A stretch of DNA of 64,000 nt, taken from contig CALZFC010000006.1 of NCBI GenBank assembly GCA_945643635.1, positions 9,231,001 to 9,295,000 of the forward strand. The letters run 5' to 3'. This DNA is from Allodiplogaster sudhausi (Eukaryota > Nematoda > Chromadorea > Rhabditida > Diplogasteridae). The notes below the pieces were generated by a model. The model saw nothing but the letters and a program-made list of their open reading frames with translations. It was not told the DNA's origin and made no database searches. The number at the start of each line of letters is the position of its first letter. Positions within the stretch are counted from its first letter, which is position 1. A program made the translations under genes and the position numbers. Positions 49,419-62,779 of this stretch are shown in pieces.

Positions 49419-52400
49419 ATGGCGTTAATTCGCTTAACGGGAGGGAGTCGCGGGGCCTGGCTGGTCGTTCTCCTCTCGGCAGTAACAATCTCTGTTACGA
49501 GAGCACTAGTAGTTATTGATGTGGTTAGCTCAGTACTTTTAAAATTTTCAGTTTAAAAAAATTACATGATTCTTTCTAATTCCCCTGTGTTGTGTTCTTC
49601 CGCCAGCTATTCTTTTTAGTCTGCCGAATCTTAAATAGAACCCCAAATTGATGTTGCCTTTTATGATCTGTTCTTAATGCGTTAAATACTAAGTTGAATG
49701 GTCTGGCTACTATTCACTGGTTTTAGCGTTCCTTTTTAAGATGAGCAACCGCTCATCTTCTCCATTGTGGCAATGCTATCCGACTACGGCCAACTTCGGA
49801 GCAGATGTCGAATCATTAACGGTGACCGAATGGGCAAACGGCTGCGCCATTCCAACCTTTCCCGCCGATGCCTGCTCTCCTGTTCAGGTTCGTGATTTTG
49901 AGTTCAGGAGGTACGAGTCAGTATATTTATTTTTAACGATTAATTTACTTTGCTATGGACTGGTATCTAATAATAATTTTTATGTATTGTTCAACCGTAA
50001 TAATTTTCTTTTTAACTGAACACGTATTAGGCTTGTTAGTGACTAATCTGTAAAGAGCCTTATTTTCCTACGAAAAAGAACCACATTTTCTACTGTAATG
50101 CAACATCGTCACATTTTTTTTTTATTTGTCGGCTACAGATGAAATGCTGCCATAAAGGCTATAATTTTATTTTTTCTAGATTCCGAAGAGCTACAATTCT
50201 TGCGCAGTCAATTTTGCTGTTGTGCCGCGTGCGAATTGCAGCTTCTCTGAGCAGGTTACAGTATTTTCCAATTTTGTTTTCTTTCAAAGTTCGGAAATGC
50301 CATGAATTATCAAAATCAGGGAGTAAATGCCATGATCTCAGAAAGTAACTTGAGGTGAGTAAAAACTGAATTTTAACGTAAAAATCTTGGATACCTCTGG
50401 GAAGGCCCAAATCAGGTTTGATAAGAAAATTGACGGTAATAACCCTGATTAAAATGAACTAATCCAGCCCATACACAATTTTCTTTCTCGTTATATTAAA
50501 TTTTTAACGGAGCGTTATGATTCTGATATAAACAGTTTAGGCATATTTCGTCCAAGAAGCCTATCGCTTGGGATCAGACTACAAGGCAATCATTGTGTTT
50601 AGCGACGAGGACGAGCCTCCTTTCAATATGACTGGTGGAAAATACGCCGACAAAGTTAGAAAGGAATTGAGAATCTTACAATCCAGGAAGGGTATTTTGT
50701 GCAGTGTTCTTGATTTTGAATCCGACCAATTCACTGGAAAGCTGTTTTCTGAGGGCTTGTACTATTGATAATGTGATATAAATTAGTGCCAAATTATACC
50801 CTAGAAGTATAATTACGCAGAAAAAGTCCTGAAAAAATAAGCGAATATTCTTATTTGGAGGTGACGATCCCGATCGTTATGGTGAGCTACACGTGCATGA
50901 TTGCCTTGATGGACACATTTCCGGCCAGCCAGGGGTACGATGACATCATAATTCATTTTCCGTTTTGGACCGTTTACAAAGTCGAGTGGTCCAAAGCTTG
51001 GCAAATTTGTGCGATGAACGGTAACTTGTGCGTTTTAGGAATAAAAATGTTTGGAAAATTATTTGATTCGGTTAAAATTACTTGCGATAATTTGAAATTA
51101 AAATGTTTCCATTGCCTGCAGCTACTCCGTGCACTTCAAGCTGCAGTCCTACGTCGGTCTCGTTCTCGTCGGCGTTGTAATCATGGCTTTTGCCGTTTAT
51201 TTGGTGAGCGCCTCTTTTTGGATCCTAATACCAATATGTTACATCTCTGACATCCTTTTTTCTTATCAGCCATCTCGTTCCGCAATTCACTCTGATAAAC
51301 TCTTTCTTTTTTCTCTTCAGCTTGTCGATTGGTGCCAAGTCCGTCGAAATCGTCTGCTTAGCCAAGGACTAGCCAGCCAAGTGATCCAAGAAAGAGCAAG
51401 CACCCCAATCTATCCAAGACCAGCCATCGAGATTCCCAAAAAAGCATTTCAGACGGGTGAGTCGGAAATACTTCTTCTTTTCTCCTTCTTCTTCAAATTA
51501 AGCATAATTGATTATTCTTCTAGACTTGAAGAGGATGTATCACTTTATAAATGTTCATATTCATTTCAGGTGACGAGCCGGATGCGTGTGCAATCTGTTT
51601 TGAAGACTTCATCCACGGCGAGGAGGTTGGCGTGCTGCCTTGCAATCATTGTCAGTCTTTTTTATTCTTTCATTTCTTACTTTTATTTATACATCTTCGT
51701 TTATTTATATTCTTGCTATTGATCGTTTTCTTACCATGACGATATCGTTAAATTAGATTACAAAATGAAAAATTTTTTGAATGTAATTGTAGTGTACCAC
51801 AGCAACTGCATCGAGACGTGGCTGGAGCAGCGTGATTATCAAACGGTTTCAATTATCAATTATTCACTGATTTTTTTTTTAGTTGTACCGTATTTCTAGA
51901 AGTGCCCCATATGCAAGCGGCGCGTCGGCCCTCGCAATTACGATTCGTCGGACTCGGATGACGATAGCACCCGAAATCGCCTGCCTGCTGGGCCGCCCGT
52001 CGAACATCGCATTGTTAGTATTTTAATTACATTTTTATATAATAAGAACAATTCTGTTCCTGTAATGCCAATTAGAAAAAAAAACTGCTCCCAGCTTCGT
52101 TGATTGCCATTGATACTTCAGAGTTATTTTTCTTCTTCTTTTTGGTACTTCTGCATTTAGTACGAACGCTTTAACAGCCGAGTCGATCAAATATTGCTTA
52201 AATATCTGAAAGAGCCTTACTATTAGGCTCACCTCGCGGAAAATCCGTGTTAAATGTCGAAGATTTAAGTGAAAGTCTATACTTTTCAGGCGTCATCTTC
52301 CTTCGAGAACCGTTCTTTGGTGGTGCAGCAAACTGCTTCATCGAGAACTAATGAATCCGAAGATGAGGAGCAGCGAAGCGGAGGGGTAATTCTCGATCAA

Positions 52401-53167
52401 CATTCGAAATATATTTGAATTTTCGTTTTATTCTGAATTGCATCTTGTACGGTTCTGTTTAAAGGAAAACAATCTCCAGGAGAATGCTGAGCCGTCGTGG
52501 ACTTCCTTCAACCTTCTCAGGGGTTTACTAACAGGAATGATGCAATCGCGTCGCGATGGTAGTATGCCTTTAGTGAACGAAACGGTTAGTCAACGCAACT
52601 TTTCAACCTGGATTCTAAAGATTTTTACTATTGTCCATTTTCCAAGTGGGATTCTCTATTTCTGCCATAAAACATTTCAAATGATACCGTAAACAGTGAT
52701 ATTTTTTATTGTTTTGGAGAATTTTGGAAATATTTTGAAACCACCGTATTGTATTGCTGTGCCCACCGTATCCTTCTTTGAGGAAGCGGAGAGTGTTGAA
52801 GAGAGCGGCAGTGGAGGGCGAGACAACCAGGCATTTGCCCGTGAAGCAGGTGGAGGACTTGAAGGTTCTCTCGCAGCACCGGTGAGCAGTCTTATATTGT
52901 GGCTTTTCTTTTGTCATCTTATATCTAATTCTTTCTTTTTAATTTCTTTCACATCACCAACATTTCAGCCCAACATTGATTAATCCTAAAAATGCACTTC
53001 TTTGCCATTTTCAGCTTTTTCTGTCGTAGAATTGCATTAGTTCGTTCTCTCTTCCAGCTTTCCTCTCTTTATTTTTGGCTTGAAAATAAAAGATTTTTTT
53101 TGAGCAGTCGGAGAGGAATGCAACCGACACTGATCTTGGAGGCGTTGCGGTTAACTTCCACGATTAA
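49419..53167 (+). CDS. PA-TM-RING E3 ubiquitin ligase, copy 3
   Basis: Exons: 49419-49523, 49741-49887, 50180-50254, 50541-50654, 50861-50934, 51122-51203, 51321-51456, 51570-51650, 51793-51845, 51900-52013, 52290-52385, 52480-52584, 52783-52881, 53108-53167; 446 aa. Layout matches copy 2: signal peptide (WLVVLLSAVTISVTRA), PA domain with DYKAIIVFSDEDEPPFN, transmembrane helix (GLVLVGVVIMAFAVYL), RING-H2 with CAICFEDF, LPCNHLYHSNC and CPIC, then DSSDSDD and an acidic tail ending VNFHD. All eight zinc ligands are present and all splice acceptors are intact, although two are weak (TTTGGAG before 50861 and CTTTGAG before 52783). An in-frame ATG lies two codons upstream of the chosen start; the chosen one is conserved in the other copies. 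Confidence 0.92.
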
Positions 53168-54164
53168 CTGTGCTCAGTGGACGAGCTCCAAAAGGTACTG
53201 TAGATTTTGACCAGCCGGCCCGAACTCTGTATATATGCTGTACATTCGCTTTTGGTGAAGTTTGGCTAAAGCTTGCAGAAAAATGATTGTATTGGCATTT
53301 TTCCCCAACGCGCCTATTCATTTTAATCAATGTCTCGTTACTGATGGTCAGGTATCCGTCCCTTGCTTGTTTCAAACACGAGTATTTATTGTCCGGTTAC
53401 AAAATTGACCGCGTCGCTGCCTACGGTTTTTTTTTGTATTCCAGTGACCTATTCCTCCAGTTTGACCTATTCCTCCAGTTTATTCCTCCAGCTAGTCCAC
53501 TGCGTTATTCTACGCTATTTGTCTGTTCATTGCTTGCCTTTTTTTCACATGTCACCGATAGCAAACGCCTACCCTCACGCATACTATATCTCAAGTCTAT
53601 GACGCGTATTCTTTTAATCATGACACATTTAATATCACACTCGTATTGTTGACTAACTTACCGTCTACCGTTATCCATGCAGCCTGTAAGTAGAATTATG
53701 TTCCCATTTTTTCCTTTAATTTCTTCTCTACATTATCATATCGCTGTTCTGGCTGCATATTAACCAGTCGGTTGTTTTTTGCCTTTCGATTCTTGTAAAC
53801 ACTGCTCATTCTTGGAACAGCTGCTGCAATAAACTCGCATCATTCAGGATTTGTTTACAAATTCGCACACATTTTTAGGCTTTATAGCAAAATAAAACTA
53901 AAAGTGTTCTCGGGGAGGTTGCAATGGAAGTGGTTGAATAGAGAAGAGCATCTGAAGAAGGCTGAGACTCCGCTTACTCTGCAACATTTCTGGTCTTTTC
54001 TCTGGCATATCCCTGTCCTGTTTCGCTCTCACCATCAGCGAACTTTCCTCCTCCTTCGCTATTCTCTATTTCTCTCTCTCTCTCTCCCTCGCTATCTCTC
54101 TCTCTCTTTATCTTTCTTACGACGCTCTTTCACTATCTTTCTATCTCTTTCTCTCTCTCACTCT
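53168..54164. other. Intergenic, convergent gene ends
   Basis: About 1 kb lies between the end of RING copy 3 (plus) and the end of the Lys/Glu-rich gene (minus). It includes GACCTATTCCTCCAGTTT repeated two to three times at about 53448-53485 and CT tracts from 54065. No gene was seen. Confidence 0.6.
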
Positions 54165-54190
54165 TCATCTTTCTCTGTCCCTCTCTCTCC
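54069..54190. repeat. (CT)n-rich tract overlapping a gene end
   Basis: Interrupted CT repeats include the stop codon and last codons of the Lys/Glu-rich gene on the minus strand. Confidence 0.85.
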
Positions 54191-56003
54191 CTCCTCTCTG
54201 ATCAATCTTCTCGTCGCTGGTCTTCTCATCGTCAAGTGGCGGAGGGGTGATCGAGTGGCCGGCCGTGCCAGTCACAGACTAAAAATGGAACTTACGTTTT
54301 CATATGTTCGAGTGGGAACCTTGAAGATAAGCTTACTGCCATCTAATAATATATCAGTATAAATTGTTCATCATGCAAAAGAGGTCTGGTACCTCTGGGA
54401 GGGTGGCGAGAGAAGGCTCCACCTCTACGGACGCTTCCGAACGATCCTTTGCGTTAGAAGAAGAGTGGGCGGACTTTGGCTGAGGGGGCGGAGCCTTTTG
54501 TGAAGTGGGCTTTGCCTTCGGCTTCTCCGCTTCCTCTGCAAGTGGAGTGTGTTTACTTGGTCTCACAATCAGAGAACTTTGATAAGTATATAAAGAAGCT
54601 GGTATTCATTACGCGTTTCGAAGAATGGGCGGGGCCTTAGATGAGGTGGGCGGAGTCTGGAACATGTAACAACACACCATCAAGGGCTGTTGACTCTGGC
54701 TTCTTCTCCGGCTTGGCCTCGATTTCCTTTGCTTTCTTCTCCGAGGACTTTTTGTCAGAGACGCCTTTCGATGAACCTCAACGTTATTCATTTTATGAAA
54801 AAGAAAAAAAAATTTTTTTTTAGTCTAATCAACAATATATTCGGAAACGCAATTAATTGTTTATATTTCTAAAATGTATCTTTGGACCATGCGAAAGAGA
54901 CCATCAGGCAGCTTGGCTGCGGCGGGCGAGACGGCTGGAGCTTCGACCTGGAGGGAACTTTCCTCCTTCTTGGCCTCTTTGGCCTTTCCGCCCTTCTCTT
55001 TCTCCTTCTCCTCCTCCTTTTCCTTTTCCTTCTCCTTCTTCTGCTTACCCGACTTGTCTTCGCCCTTTTCTTGCACGGCCGCGCGCTCTTCTGCTGTAAG
55101 TTGCTGAAAAAAGTAATAACTTTTCTCTTTTAAATTATAATTTTGAATTTAAAACGCTAACCCCGAGCAGATCTTTTGCATTGACTTCGTCGACCTTCTC
55201 ATAGTTGTCGTCTCCGCCTCCGTTGGACTCCGCCAGCTTGCTCGCCTTCTCCGACTTTCCCTGTAAATGTACTAGTCTCACAAATAGGTTTTTTTTTTAC
55301 TTTTTTTTAAAGTTTTAACGGGAAAATGTCTTTTATTTGACTACCTGTTTCCAATATACATATCATCTCTGATATCAACATCTTTTTTTTCGGTGGCAAT
55401 ATTGTTTGCATCGCTAGCCTCTCCGCTCGATTCCTTGACCTCTTCCGCCTTTTTCTTCTGTTCTGGTTCCGCGGCGGCCGTGGTGCTCTCTGGCTGAAAC
55501 ATGGGAAACACTAGAATTACAAAAACGTTCGATAATGGCAGTGCTTAAATCAATATCTTCTACCAAGCCTACCTTGGCTGGCTCGGCCGGCTTGTCCTTC
55601 TTCTCGTCGGCTGCAGAATCGTCTTGCAACTTGGCGGGCGTGCTGAGGATGCACTTCGTGCTCTTCAGGCGAGGCACGCCTGAGAGAGAAATAATCTTTG
55701 AAAATCATTTTTTTAAAGCATGTGATTTGAATATGATAATGTGTGAACATTTTCATAAGCATAGAGATTTATCTTCTCTTCCGTCTCTTGCACTCTTTCA
55801 TGCTTTTTTTGCTCTCAGTCTCTCTCTCTCCCCTTTCACGTTCTCTCTCTCTCTCTCTCCCTCTCTCTCTCTCTTCCCATTTCAGAATTGTCCTTCCGAC
55901 CTTTGATGCTCTTGTCAGCCTTCTGCCCGAGTGGCGCTTCCAGCTTCTTCTTCTTCTTACACGCGACAAGCGAGAGGACCGTGATGCAGAAGAGAAGAGT
56001 TAT
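54165..56003 (-). CDS. Lys/Glu-rich protein with signal peptide, homologue of the gene at 8259 (first exon unresolved)
   Basis: Eight exons join in phase: 56003-55901, 55679-55573, 55493-55380, 55260-55162, 55103-54902, 54776-54678, 54535-54393, 54278-54165 (326 codons plus stop). The first of these reads ITLLFCITVLSLVACKKKK, the hydrophobic core and end of a signal peptide; the initiating exon upstream was not identified. The rest is low-complexity Lys, Glu, Pro and Ala, for example QKKEKEKEKEEEKEKEKG and PTSQKAPPPQPK. The match to the gene at 8259-9601 is specific: KLAES with GDDNYEKVDEVNAKDLLG at an exon end, and ITPPPLDDEK near the C terminus. No enzyme motif, and no cysteine cluster apart from the signal peptide end, is visible. 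It is a secreted or lumenal disordered protein of unknown role. The last exon runs into a CT microsatellite, so its final ten residues are repeat-encoded (RERDRER). Confidence 0.7.
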
Positions 56004-58399
56004 CTGGAAAAAATATTATCAATTATACAAACCAAATAATTAATTATTGTGAAGGCTTTAATCCCCGCGAAAAATACAATATCATTTCAAGGAATGGAAG
56101 ACGATGGACACCTTGAAGAAGTACAACTGGACAGCCTTGAAGGGTGAAATAACGGATGAGCCTCCGAGGAAAACAGCCATCTTTGGCTGCGTAGAAAGGC
56201 GGGAAATGGAGAGGCTCTTGAGAGTTCTCCGTGAAAATCGTGCAAAATTTCATTATGCAACTATTTATTTCATTTCAATTAGTATTGCGGTTCAAACAAA
56301 GTTGTACTTGTTTGTTATGTAATTTTTCTAAATGTCTCTTTCCTCAGGGTTTCTCCTCAACCTCACGTAAGCCATTCTTGCTCTCGTTTCTCTTCAATCG
56401 TCCTTTTAGTCTCCTTTTGATTCCATTTCATTTTCTTGTGCTCGCGGTCTTGCTCTCATTCTCACGATCTCGTTTTCCAAAGCGAAAGTCGTTCTTCTCC
56501 CATCATAAAATGCAAATTTAACTCTTCATTGTTACGAGTGCCACTCAAGGCTTTCTGATAAACACGCAGCCATGTATGTAAACACAATTATTCGTAGTAT
56601 TGACAATGACTTATCAGCCACGTTCAAGACCTACCAAAAGTATTCCATAGCATTTTGGTCATTCAACTTTTTTTAGGCGTAAATGCAATAAAGGAAAACC
56701 TTGGAAGATCTGAAAGATCTTTCCGTTCTAATATCAAAAATATTTTTATATCCATTCAATTGAAATGTTTTGATTAGTAGACTCTTAGCTTCAAAGTGTT
56801 CCCCGTAGTTGCCTTCTTCTCAGTCGGCCTTCTTCTCACCACGTAAGCCGATCCCGTTCTCCGTCTTATTCACAATCCGTGACTCCTCTCTCTCTCTCTC
56901 TCTCTCCTTCTCACATTATCTCAGTCTTAGTCTCTCTCCCTCCATCTCTTTTTTTCTCTCTCTCTCTCTCCCCTTCTCTCCTTCTCCACGCTTGCTTTGC
57001 ACTCTCCACGAGCAAACGCCTGGAGACACTCCGATTCATTTCTCCTCTGATTCGCTGTATCCCTTTTCCTAACAAACATTCTTAGCACTGCTTCTCTTCC
57101 TCTCTGTCTCCCTCTCTACATCTTTCTCACTCTCTTTATCTCCTTCTCTCTCGCTAACATTCTGCATCTCTCTTTCTTACTTTCTTTTGCTTTCTCTCTC
57201 TCTCTCTTTGCTCTCTGACTTTTTCTTCATTGTTTCTTACCCTCTCGTCGGGTCACCGGAAGTGTTTCCACGACGCGGTCTTACGTCGCACTCCCTTGTA
57301 GTCAGAAAGTACAACCATATTTATTACTTGTTCACTACGGACGAGTTCTAACGCTTTTCTTGCTGTACATTCATGTACAATTTGCACATAAATTATCATA
57401 CATATTCTAAAACAAATAGGTTGTGCAAAATTATTTTATTTTCGCCTAGGGAACTGCTATATCCAAACATATTTGTGGAATTCTTTTTTCGCCACCATTT
57501 TCTGGTTTCGAATATTTGGTTCTGCTTCTTTAAATTCTGTTCCTTTAATGATTAATAAATAATCGCTTTTACAGATCTTTATGATTTCTTTGCTTGGTTT
57601 CTTTGCTCATCCCTTGTGTCTTCACGAAGAGAACACAGAATGACATTTGGATTGACGAGAAAGACTTTTTAAAGATTTCTCATATTCTTACCCTCTTTCT
57701 TGCCTTCCCTCTCTTTCTCTCTCTCTCTCTTTCCCTCATTCCTCTCTCTCTCTCCAGACCCCAAAAGCGAATTACATGTATGTACATATGTACTCTTTCT
57801 TTACTTGCTTCAGTCCAATATTTTTCTCTTTCTCCTGACATGACAAATTGGAGAATTTTTGTCTTACTGTCGCTGTTTTTTATTCTCTGCATCGCTTTCT
57901 CATTTTCTCCCTCTCGCTCTCTCTCTCTCTCTCTCGCTCTCTCTCTCCCTCCCTCGTTCTATTTCGTTTTCATTTTATTTGATGCAGATTTTTGGAGATT
58001 CTAAATTTGTAATTTATCACAAAGACGAGCGTGATTGATGTTCTCCATGTCTATTGACGTCAAAAATGTCCGAGACTTTTCTTGCGTCTCTTTTACCCTT
58101 TCTGTCTTTCTTTCTTTCCAGATCTGTCATTCTCTATCTCCCTCTCTCCCTTTCCCCTCTACCTCCTCCCTTTTTCTCTCTCCCTCCCTCTCTCACTTTT
58201 TCACTTTCTCTCTCTCTCTCTCTCTCTCGCTCCCCTGACCGCCGCTTATTTCTGCTGTAGAGTCTATTTATCTCCTCTCTCTTAAAATTCTTCATTCACG
58301 ATTTCCTCATTCTTCTTGGAGAATTCTCTACGCTGACTTTCATAGACACTCAGTCGTCCTTCAATCCGCTTCTGGACTTCGTCTTAAACCCACTCCCTC

Positions 58400-58460
58400 G
58401 GATACGAGGGAGAGAGAGAGAGAGAGAGGGGGGAAGAGAAAGAAAGCGAGCGAGAGATAG
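58400..58460. repeat. (GA)n-rich tract
   Basis: A GA-on-plus tract lies inside a region that otherwise shows CT on plus. Confidence 0.9.
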
Positions 58461-58705
58461 AGAGTGAAGAGAGAAGGAGATAGTAGAGACAGTAAGTGTG
58501 AGAACAAGGAAAGATAAAAGAAGAATGAATAGAAAAATTAGCCCATAAGAAAAGTATCTATGAAACCATCATTTAATACACTCATCATCTATAAAAGGAT
58601 GTACATATGTAAAAATATAACAGTAAAATATATTTTCTCATAGATATTTTGGACGTCGTGATATGCGTTGCTTTCGATGAATTTACCACCGATTATCCCT
58701 CGTTC

Positions 58706-58708
<3 letters not shown>

Positions 58709-58754
<46 letters not shown>

Positions 58755-58860
58755 GTCTCTCTCTCTGTGTCTCTTTCTCTCTCTGTCTCTCTCTGTCTCT
58801 CTCTCCTCTCTCTCTGTCCTTCTCCCCTCTCTCTTTCTCTGCCTCTCTCTCTGCATTACT
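58709..58860. repeat. Long (CT)n tract with CTGTCT interruptions
   Basis: This is the longest polypyrimidine run in the window, about 150 bases of nearly uninterrupted C and T with occasional G. Confidence 0.95.
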
Positions 58861-60177
58861 GTTTGACAGAACATTATCATTATATGTACATAAGTAAACA
58901 TAATTAGAGTGTGGCTCTCGCATCTCGCTACTTCCTCTTTCTCATATCCCTCATTGCTTACTCCTTTACCCACTCCCTCATTATTCGCCCTCTCTGCCAA
59001 TCCATATTGCTTTCTCTTTCTATCTCTCTATTTCTCTCTCTCTTTCTCTCGTTCTGTCTCTCTCTTTTTTCTCTCTCGCCTCAGTCTTACTCTTCCACTC
59101 TTCTCCTTACTTTCCCAACCCTCTTCATCTCATTCAGACTAATTTATCTACCATTACGAGTCCGCCTGACACTTCTGCCTTGTCTACACTTTCCCACCTT
59201 CTTCCTCTTCCCGGTTGGCACCTCGAGATAATTGCTGCCTGTTTTTTTCTCACTCCCTTTCTTCGTTGTAGTCTGATTCTGACAATGAGAGCAGTATATG
59301 TACACTGACATCTATATTTCCAACTTTTTTTTGCGAAGAAGATTCATAGAAATTTCTTTTGGCTTTTATTCAATTTTTTTTGCATATTAATTAATGTTTC
59401 CTCGAAAAATCCTGATTTGTTTATACAAAGAAATGAATTATGAGAAAAATACATAAAGTTTAAAATATTTCTAGTAAGAAAGGGATTTTCGAATGAATTG
59501 TTTCCTTCGATTTTTATCCTAATCCTCCATTTCTGCGTTTACAATCGCTCTATCTCTCTCTCTCTCTCTCTCTCTCCTTTGTCCTCTCCGCTTTCCCTTT
59601 TATCTATTTTCACCCTGACACACCGCTCCTCTTCAAGAGAATCCTCGCACTTGTTTGTGTTCATGATTATTGAACACACCTTGTCGTCTGTGTTTGTATT
59701 TCTTCTCTCATTCCATTTCTTTCTCTCATGCCAGACATGTTCTCCTCATCGTCTCTCAAAAACAGCGATGCTCATTTTTTATCTATACCTAATAAACAAC
59801 GATCTTTTTATTCCTATTTAATATTGTCAGTTTTTATTTTCCAAAATATCAACGTTCTTTTCTTGATTCATTCAAAGCAAAGGTACGATGCCTATAACGC
59901 AAAAGAGAGAGAAAAATCGGTGGTGTATTAGTGATGGTTCTTGGAAAACTGGAACATATTGGGGGGGGGGCAGATTTTGTTTGAAGTCCGGTGTTTCTTT
60001 TTGAATGTTGCTAAGTGAACATACAGGCAGCAGATAGAATGTCTTGCACTCTAGTCAGAGGCATGGCTGTGACAGTCGGGTCCGTCTGATTCATTCATTC
60101 ATTTCTTCAGCCGCTTGCCACCTCCTCACTCAAACACAGTTACAACAAAAGTTCATGTGCCTTCCTTATTTTCTGCC

Positions 60178-60180
60178 TCG

Positions 60181-60229
<49 letters not shown>

Positions 60230-60245
60230 TCTCTCTCTTTTGTTT
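60178..60245. repeat. (CT)n microsatellite
   Basis: A CT tract with a few TTTCT or TCCT interruptions. Confidence 0.95.
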
Positions 60246-60896
60246 CTGCCTCTATGTCTGTCTTTTTCTCTCTGCCACGACTGTCCTCTATTCAATGTCT
60301 TTCTGTTCTTCCAAGTCTTTCACTCTTGCTTTTTTATTCCCTTTGCCACTCGACGATTATTCATACTTCAAGATAAGCCCCCTTTGTTCAAACACCTACC
60401 ATCGTCCTTCTTTCCAGTGATTTCTTTGCAAAATTCGAAATGAAGACATTAATAACAGCACCGATAAGAGAAACATAAAAAGTAATATTAAATTAATAAA
60501 TATGAGATACATTTTGTGTTGGCAAAATGGCCCAATCTTGTCATTCCAAGGATGAGGGAGGTTCTATGTACATTTAACACTTCTCACTCTGGTCAAGTGC
60601 ATTCCGAATCAGTGTACTCTTTCGCTTTTGTATGTTTTCTCGTTCTCTGTTCCACTGTATCTCTTTCTCTCTTTATCCATTTTCTCTTTCTCTCCTCCTT
60701 CTCTCTCTACGTCTCTCTCTCTCTCTCTCATTGTGGGCAGTATACATGAACCGGATACTGTGCTAGGAGAGGAGTCCAGAATTCCTCATATCGCTGCACA
60801 CAGGCTACCCCTCGCTCACTGTTTCAACACTTCTCACGATCAACGTTTCCGCTATTCAACCTTTTCTTTCTGTTCCTCTATCTCCCGTCTCTCCCG

Positions 60897-60934
<38 letters not shown>

Positions 60935-61645
60935 ATCCCTCTCTCACTTTATCACTCTCTCTTCCTCGCCGTTTTCTCACTCTATCAAGTTTCGTTTTCG
61001 ATTTTGGTAAGGATTAGTCGCAAATAGCTGGCAAGTGATGAATAGGTGAACTTCAATGTTTGATGACAACCACCACATAGAGGAACAAAATTATTTCCAC
61101 TAATCCGAAACAGCCGTATCATTTTTATCCTCTCAATTCCGATGCTGAACATTTTTTTCCACCATACATATGGCAGTATCTTTCTCGCTCGCATTCCTTG
61201 TTTCGCTTTACCTTAAATTAATAATAAAAAGATTTTTAGAAGAAAATATTTTAGAAACTTTTTTCACAGCCATGAATAGTTTGCTTACTAAATATAAGGC
61301 TAAGATTTGATAATTACAAGTCTGTGCCACTGTTCATCCTTTTCTCTCTCCCTCTCCACTCACACACTCTTTGCATCCCTCTTTCATTCTCACTCTCCCA
61401 TATCTCTCACTCTCTCTCTCTCTCTCTCTCTCTATCGCATTATTCCACTCCGTTTTCTCAGCCACTCAAATATATCTATTCATGCCGACAATGGCTGATC
61501 AGATATCAGATAACCTAATCAATCACCTCTCTTTATCTGCGGCCGTCATCGGTTATTTAGTGGTCAGTGAAAGTAAAATAGAGAGATAGGGAATGGATAG
61601 GGGAAAGTTGTGGTAGCCAAGATAGAAAGAAAGAGAATAGGAAAT

Positions 61646-61652
61646 GAACAGA

Positions 61653-61707
<55 letters not shown>

Positions 61708-61710
61708 GGA
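61646..61710. repeat. (GA)n microsatellite
   Basis: A nearly pure GA tract on the plus strand. Confidence 0.95.
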
Positions 61711-62100
61711 AGAGAGAGGACTATCACCAGAGAGAACGAGTGAAAGCGAGATAGCGAGATAGTGAGAGTGTGAGAGAAAGAAAGAGAAACGAGGATTAAT
61801 ACAGATAAAATTTATCATTCGCGTTCAATAGCGGTTTTCTCACGAATTGATATCCATCTCTTCTGGATTCCTCCCTCTTGCGATCGTTTTCCCATTGCGA
61901 AAATTCCGGAATTTTGAAATTCGTCGCAGAATATCCAATGATAAGAGATCTTTTTCTCTCTCATTGTCAGAAAACGGCCTAAAATTTCTATATTTTGTTT
62001 TTAATTTATGACGAATGCGCTGGATATTAATCATCCATTTTAGAGATCGAAGTGCCTTTTTTAGTCTAAATTAAATAAAAGCGTAGTCATGAGTATAGAT

Positions 62101-62342
62101 ACATTTTAAAATGCAAATCATAAATGAATTATTAAATGTTCCCATAAAGTGTAGATACAGTTGTGCACTGTTCAAATGTATTGACAGAGAGAGAGAGAGA
62201 GACAGAGATAGAAAGAGACATACATTTTAAAATGCAAATCATAAATGAATTATTAAATGTTCCCATAAAGTGTAGATACAGTTGTGCACTGTTCAAATGT
62301 ATTGACAGAGAGAGAGAGAGAGACAGAGATAGAAAGAGACAG
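62101..62342. repeat. 121 bp tandem duplication ending in a (GA)n tract
   Basis: The unit starting ACATTTTAAAATGCAAATC at 62101 is repeated at 62222 with no visible change over almost its full length. Each copy ends in GACAGAGAGAGAGAGAGA followed by GACAGAGATAGAAAGAGACA. Confidence 0.92.
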
Positions 62343-62779
62343 AGATAGACAGAGAGAGAGAGAGGGGGGAGAGAGAATATTCCCATCTCATGGGCATGCT
62401 TATTTCCTTCTCCACAGAAGATAGCCGACTCATAAAAGATGATGATCGTTGTTGTGATGCTGGTTAATAGCAATCGAAAGATATAGGGAGAGATAATGTT
62501 GAACAGAGAGAGAGAGAAGAGAGAGAATGAGAGATGAGAGTAAGAGTAAGAGAAAGAGAAATAGAGAGAATGAGGGAGAGATGTAGAATGCAAGAGAGAG
62601 AATGAGAGAAAGAAAGCAATAGAATTGCCAAGACTTAGGCCAAAGTGATGAAAAGATGAGTAAGACGATGGAAGGAATCATAAGAGCGAATTGTAAGAAA
62701 GAAGAAGAGGAAGCGATAAGAAGGAGGACGCGATCGCTGAGGCGCACTCGAGTTGGTGTCAGGCAGACGAAGGTCATTA

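Larger units (their letters stand above)
43650..53835. repeat. Two tandem units of about 5.1 kb, each with one RING ligase gene
   Basis: The junction sequences around 43650, 48798 and 53820 are related: a CTGC[CT]GC[AT]ATAAA-type start is followed, in the first two, by CTCATCATGTAATGG and ACTGTTTTGAACATAATTAG. Exon order, phases and most exon lengths are the same in both units. Introns and intergenic DNA are also alignable by eye, so the duplication is younger than the split from copy 1. Confidence 0.8.

Noticed and set aside
55535..55906. 123-codon plus-strand frame
   Set aside because: It is the antisense shadow of the Lys/Glu-rich gene exons plus a CT tract.
58649..58907. Ser/Leu-rich frames in CT tracts (here and throughout 24-35 and 56-64 kb)
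   Set aside because: Two-base repeats are open in several frames and give repetitive peptides; there is no splice or start context.
62101..62342. CRISPR-like array
   Set aside because: There are only two long identical units without spacers, in a eukaryotic context; it is a simple tandem duplication.
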